Under the pieces are notes generated by a model. It made no database searches and was not told the DNA's origin. It saw only the letters and a program-made list of their open reading frames with translations. This document shows, in pieces, positions 60,241-64,000 of a stretch of DNA of 64,000 bases. Within the stretch, counting starts at the first letter, position 1; the number at the start of each line of letters is the position of its first letter. The position numbers and the translations under genes are program-made. The stretch is from positions 108,534,421-108,598,420 of the forward strand of contig NC_088792.1 in assembly GCF_011386835.1 (NCBI RefSeq), given 5' to 3'. The stretch comes from Chrysemys picta bellii. Taxonomy: Eukaryota > Chordata > Testudines > Emydidae.

Positions 60241-63060
60241 GCATTTGCAAGATTGGGCCCCTGGTAAAAAAGGAGCTGGGGGTTGGGAAGGCAGCAGAAT
60301 TGGATCAATAGTAGCTGTCTGCGCTGTCCATCTAAGTTTTCTGTAGTGCCCAATCTAAGGGCAACTATGTGCCAAGGAAGGTCACATACTGGATTATTGG
60401 AAATGGCTGAGGTTAAGTAAAGGTGAACAAAAAGTAGGGCTAAATGGACACTTTCCAAGAAGGGACAGAGCTGACACTCCTAGAAGGTCCCATGTGATGT
60501 GGTAAGCATAAATAAAATTTCCATTTAGAATGAATGAAGTGTGTCCTAGTCAGCCAAGTCACAGCCCTTGGAAAATAAAGTATAATAAACAAAAGACATC
60601 CTAGCTAATGATCCCAAACTAGAGCGGAGGCACATACAGCAAGTGGCAGTACTGCCAGACATATGTAATAGTCCACTAGAAAATGGTAACAAACTACCAC
60701 AGCATGCACAGATGTGAGAAGCATCACTTGCCCTATAAATGTGAGTCAAATCTGCCATTGCCAGCTTTTGTTCAATATCATTTTACAATTTGGCTAGTGT
60801 CTGTAAAATGATGGTTTTGAAGTGGAGACATACCACTCACAGCTTTCCTTTTGCAGCAACTTCTCAGCTCCCTATGCCTGTTTTTCACCAGATGTTCTAA
60901 CTTGGAGTGTAGCTGCAACGCTATATCTGGCCAAACAGTTATCTCTGTGTGGACTCAAGGACTCCATTTTTATTCCATTTGCTCTTCTTTGGGATGAAAA
61001 CTGAACAAACTGCATTTGGGTTTTTTTTAGTTTGCACACAACATAAATAGTGAGATGATCCCAAGATGGTGGGTAAGTGGACAAGAAAGTGAAAATTATC
61101 TCATTGCACCCAGAGCCCAAAATATTCTTTGGCCATATGATTTATTCCTTCCCATTCCTAAGCCTTAGTTTAAAAAAAAATATGGTTCTGAAGATACTTT
61201 AGAAAACATGGACTGAGCATAAATCGATGAAAAGTTGGCATACTGGGTCTGCAGGCAGCTGAAACATTAGTCTTGAAATATTTCTATTAGTCTTAATAAG
61301 ATTGTTAATTTGAAAACCCTCTTTCACGTCTAATCATTCCAACAAAAACATTGAACCGCTGTGTTTATCCTACAACTCCCAACAGCCTCCAGTGACACAC
61401 ATCAAAATCCCCAAATGTCTCCTAGCTCCGGTTTCCCCACAGCAAGTTCTTAAAAAAGTATCCATACTTAATGATTGCTAACCATATTGCTATCGTATTA
61501 TCTCAAGCTGTAGAGTAATCTGGCACCAGAGAAGCTAATAGGGTCTGCTCCAGAGCCTACTGAAGTCAATGAATGTCTTTCCATTGACTTTAGTGGGCTT
61601 TGGATCAGGCCCATAGAGAGGAATATAGATACACATACATAAATGCTTTTCTTGATTGCTGATCTTTTCCTGCACCGCTTCTGACTTCAGGAACGTTTAT
61701 GTATAATAGAGTTTTCATTGCTGCCCTCCTGTCCATAGCTTACATACATACAGAATACCCATTGAGATGGTAAAGATCAAAGGTGTGAGCATGTAGGTGA
61801 ATAAGTCCAGTGCTTTGAGAGAGGCCTGAGGCTTTCTCACATTGGAAGTAAAGCCACACCACTCTCATATACAATTGCAAATTCTACACATATCTCTCTT
61901 AACAGCCTCTCTATTGCTCTGAGTGATCACTGTAAAAGGATTATTCAAGTAAATGTCTTTATAAACTTCTCTGTTCTTCCAATAAGTTCTCACAGTCAAA
62001 ATGTATGTGGTTTATGCCAACATGATGAAAAATCCAAATGTTATAAAAACATTTTCCTTGCTATTAGAGAAACCTGGTACTTGGTGTATTAACACCCACA
62101 ATTTCTCCTGCAAATCCAACACCACTGGGAGAAGTCTGCCTTCTTTCTGTTTTTATTTTATTAATTGTAAAGCATTTAAGAATGGTACAATGCAACTAAA
62201 CTGGCTCCATATTTAGAGAAGAGTAGAGGGGAAATTTACAGTAGAATAATAAACATCATTTATGTTAACCTAATATTTTTACCTAGGAAATAATTATTAT
62301 ATTTTTTCATGTAGATTGGAAAAAGCAGACCAAATAACTATAAAGATCTAATTTTCCCTGCCTCTAATAAAATACTTAATCTTCCCTTTTTCTAATTCAT
62401 TCTTCCTAGTTTTAACAATTTCCTAGTTTTTACATGAATATTTCTTGGTGAACTGAGATACTTTATAGTAAAATACAACTGAATTGCTTGAGATATCAAG
62501 TTAACAGAATAAGTGTACACATTTAAAACTTAGACATACAGTGTGTTTTAAAGATAAGCTGCAAAGCTGTGGTAAAGATGTGTCAGACAGGAGTCTCCGA
62601 AAGAGGCTAAACTAATTTTTTAGGTATGTAAGATAATAATTCAATCATCTCATCCAACAGCTTTTTGGTCTCTTCATCTGAGTTCATCTGTGCTTCCCCT
62701 GAAAGAGCTGGTTGTATTTATGATTCTTGTGCTATTATGAAAATAATTTAATTGTCATATAATCAGATTAACTATTTATCTTTATTGGCAGGCTGGAGGG
62801 GAGCATAAACTAGGGCATCCTGTGCAAAATGGGATTTCCAGACCTTACATTGCAAATCTATGTAGAGTCTTGATGCTAGGTAATGTAGGGCTAGACTGTG
62901 TCATTTTGTCACAATCCTGCATTGGCCAGTGGAGAGAGTTACACTAACCAATGAAGCAGGGGTAAGAGTTGAGTAAAGTGTCCCATTGAAGAAAATGCAC
63001 ACTCTAGCCCTTTGATAGCCTTTCCCAGACAAGTTGTCTCATTGACTTTAATGGGATTAC
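60241..63060. other. No gene seen; hairpin repeat at 61545-61615
   Basis: AT-rich. At 61545-61615 'tactgaagtcaatga' faces 'cattgactttagtgggc', an imperfect inverted repeat of the dispersed hairpin type. No coding segment is recognised. Confidence 0.45.
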
Positions 63061-63072
63061 TCATCTGAGTAA

Positions 63073-63198
63073 TGACAGGTTTCAGAGTAGCAGCCGTGTT
63101 AGTCTGTATCAGCAAAAAGAACAGGCTGTAGCCCATGAAAGCTTATGCTCAAATAAATTTGTTAGTCTCTAGGTGCCACAAGTACTCCTGTTCTCTTT
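63073..63198. mobile_element. Cry-type SINE with inverted 3' half
   Basis: 63073-63121 is the plus-strand head (GGTTTCAGAGTAGCAGCCGT then 'gttagtctgtatc' and 'aaaaagaacagg'). From 63122 the rest is the tail in reverse complement ('gcccatgaaagcttatgctc', 'aataaatttgttagtctcta', 'ggtgccacaagtactcctg'). Both pieces share 'agaacagg' at the junction. Near-identical 12-bp flanks 'tcatctgagtaa' (63061-63072) and 'tcatccgagtaa' (63199-63210) bound the whole. Confidence 0.85.
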
Positions 63199-63210
63199 TC
63201 ATCCGAGTAA

Positions 63211-64000
63211 GACAATCACAACTTGGGCAATAGGAATCACTTAACCCACTTCTGAAGTGGAATCAGCTCTATAGTGAAATATAGCAACTAATTAACAATG
63301 TTCGCTGACTCTACATAATTTAAGGCCCAGATTTAGCAAGGTACTTAAGTAAGTGAGTAACTTTAAATATATCTCACTGGCACATATTTAATACCTTACT
63401 GAATCCTGGCCATAGACAGGAATTGGAGAACACTATTCATCTGAAAGACCTCCAAAATCTCCTTTTTTAAGAATATTTTTTAACAAATAAAACATAGAAA
63501 TTAAATCAGTCATTACTCTTCAGTAACAGCCCTTCTAGAGTATCTTGTTAAAGTGAATGACAGTAAATGGCTCAAATTGTGTTTTGCAGTTGTCTAGAGT
63601 TATATTTATTATTTAGCTAAAATTTTTGAGCAGAACAGGTTAAAATGCCTTTTTGTTCTCACTCATAAAGCAAAATATAAATACATGCACAGACCAAATG
63701 ATTTGTATTTCAGGCTTTCATTTAATCTTTTCATGTTTTACTTCTGATTGTTTAATCTTTTCTTCAACAGTAGATTATTGTCTGGACACTGGGTAGCATT
63801 AAAGTTCTGTGGTTTTCTCAGCTATTTCAGAGGGGCTCTTGTCCTCCAGCCTTTGAATATTTTCTTCTGTTAGTTTGGTTATAAGTTGAAAGCCTTTGTT
63901 GTTGTTCCATTTTGCTGCTTTTATCACTTATCCTTTTGAACTAAGGCATTCAGAGGTTTGAGATACAGTTTTCAGTCATGGAAACTTTATGCAGTTGCAG
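63211..64000. other. No gene seen; one hairpin-like repeat
   Basis: A 'gcaaggtacttaagtaagtg' to 'cttactgaatcctggcc' hairpin-like repeat lies at about 63322-63412. The rest is AT-rich and unassigned. Confidence 0.45.

Noticed and set aside
60021..60458. 145-residue minus-strand frame
   Set aside because: It runs through the TG microsatellite (a His-Thr tract) and an LTR-like block, so it is an artefact of low complexity.

Overview
The window is vertebrate nuclear DNA, most likely from a turtle. Transposable elements dominate it: CR1 LINEs, a tRNA-type SINE built like the chelonian Cry family, MIR remnants, hAT-type and Tigger-type miniature elements, and solo LTR-like blocks. There is no operon structure and no prokaryotic signal. 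The turtle call rests on recognising these repeat families by eye, without a database search. Other sauropsids are less likely but not excluded.

Positions 1-14 kb are GC-rich and hold the only host gene I can support. It lies on the minus strand and is a member of the maestro HEAT-like repeat (MROH) family. Thirteen consecutive exons can be traced from an ATG at 12782 down to 1578, and every splice phase agrees. Two exons carry a one-base insertion, and one splice donor has lost its GT, so this copy looks like a recent pseudogene. A non-coding LTR-like block sits in one intron, and MIR remnants sit in two others. The 5' flank holds two CRE-like octamers. A block of about 150 bp occurs in intron 1, upstream of the gene, and again at the left edge of the window, which hints at a locally duplicated (tandem) gene region. 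The left edge also carries a decayed PIF/Harbinger-type transposase fragment.

Positions 13-35 kb hold: an antisense CR1 tail (13.1-13.9 kb); a Tigger-like 1.1-kb element inserted at a TA inside an older inverted-repeat element (15.3-16.7 kb); SINE and hAT fragments; an LTR-like block (20.9-21.4 kb); a 5'-truncated CR1 (21.4-24.4 kb) interrupted by a SINE with clear target-site duplication; a TA microsatellite; an 813-bp TGTCA...TGACA solo LTR-like element (27.3-28.1 kb); and a complete 330-bp hAT-type miniature element (33.6-33.9 kb).

Positions 35.9-40.2 kb hold a nearly full-length CR1. Its ORF1 (zinc-finger-like, coiled coil, SGNH-hydrolase-like) is broken by one stop codon. Its ORF2 (endonuclease plus reverse transcriptase) is broken by one frameshift, which is shared with the 21.4-kb copy. 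An older CR1 tail follows at 42.7-43.7 kb.

Positions 44-64 kb are AT-rich and gene-free as far as I can see. They hold more miniature elements, three of them with exact 8-bp duplications clustered at 57.0-59.2 kb, plus MIR and CR1/L3 remnants, a possible LTR with a TG repeat, and a SINE copy whose 3' half is inverted. I found no RNA gene, no CRISPR array and no evidence of an undescribed functional system. The most useful observations concern the decay of the MROH copy, the nested and rearranged transposons, and a set of short hairpin-like dispersed repeats.
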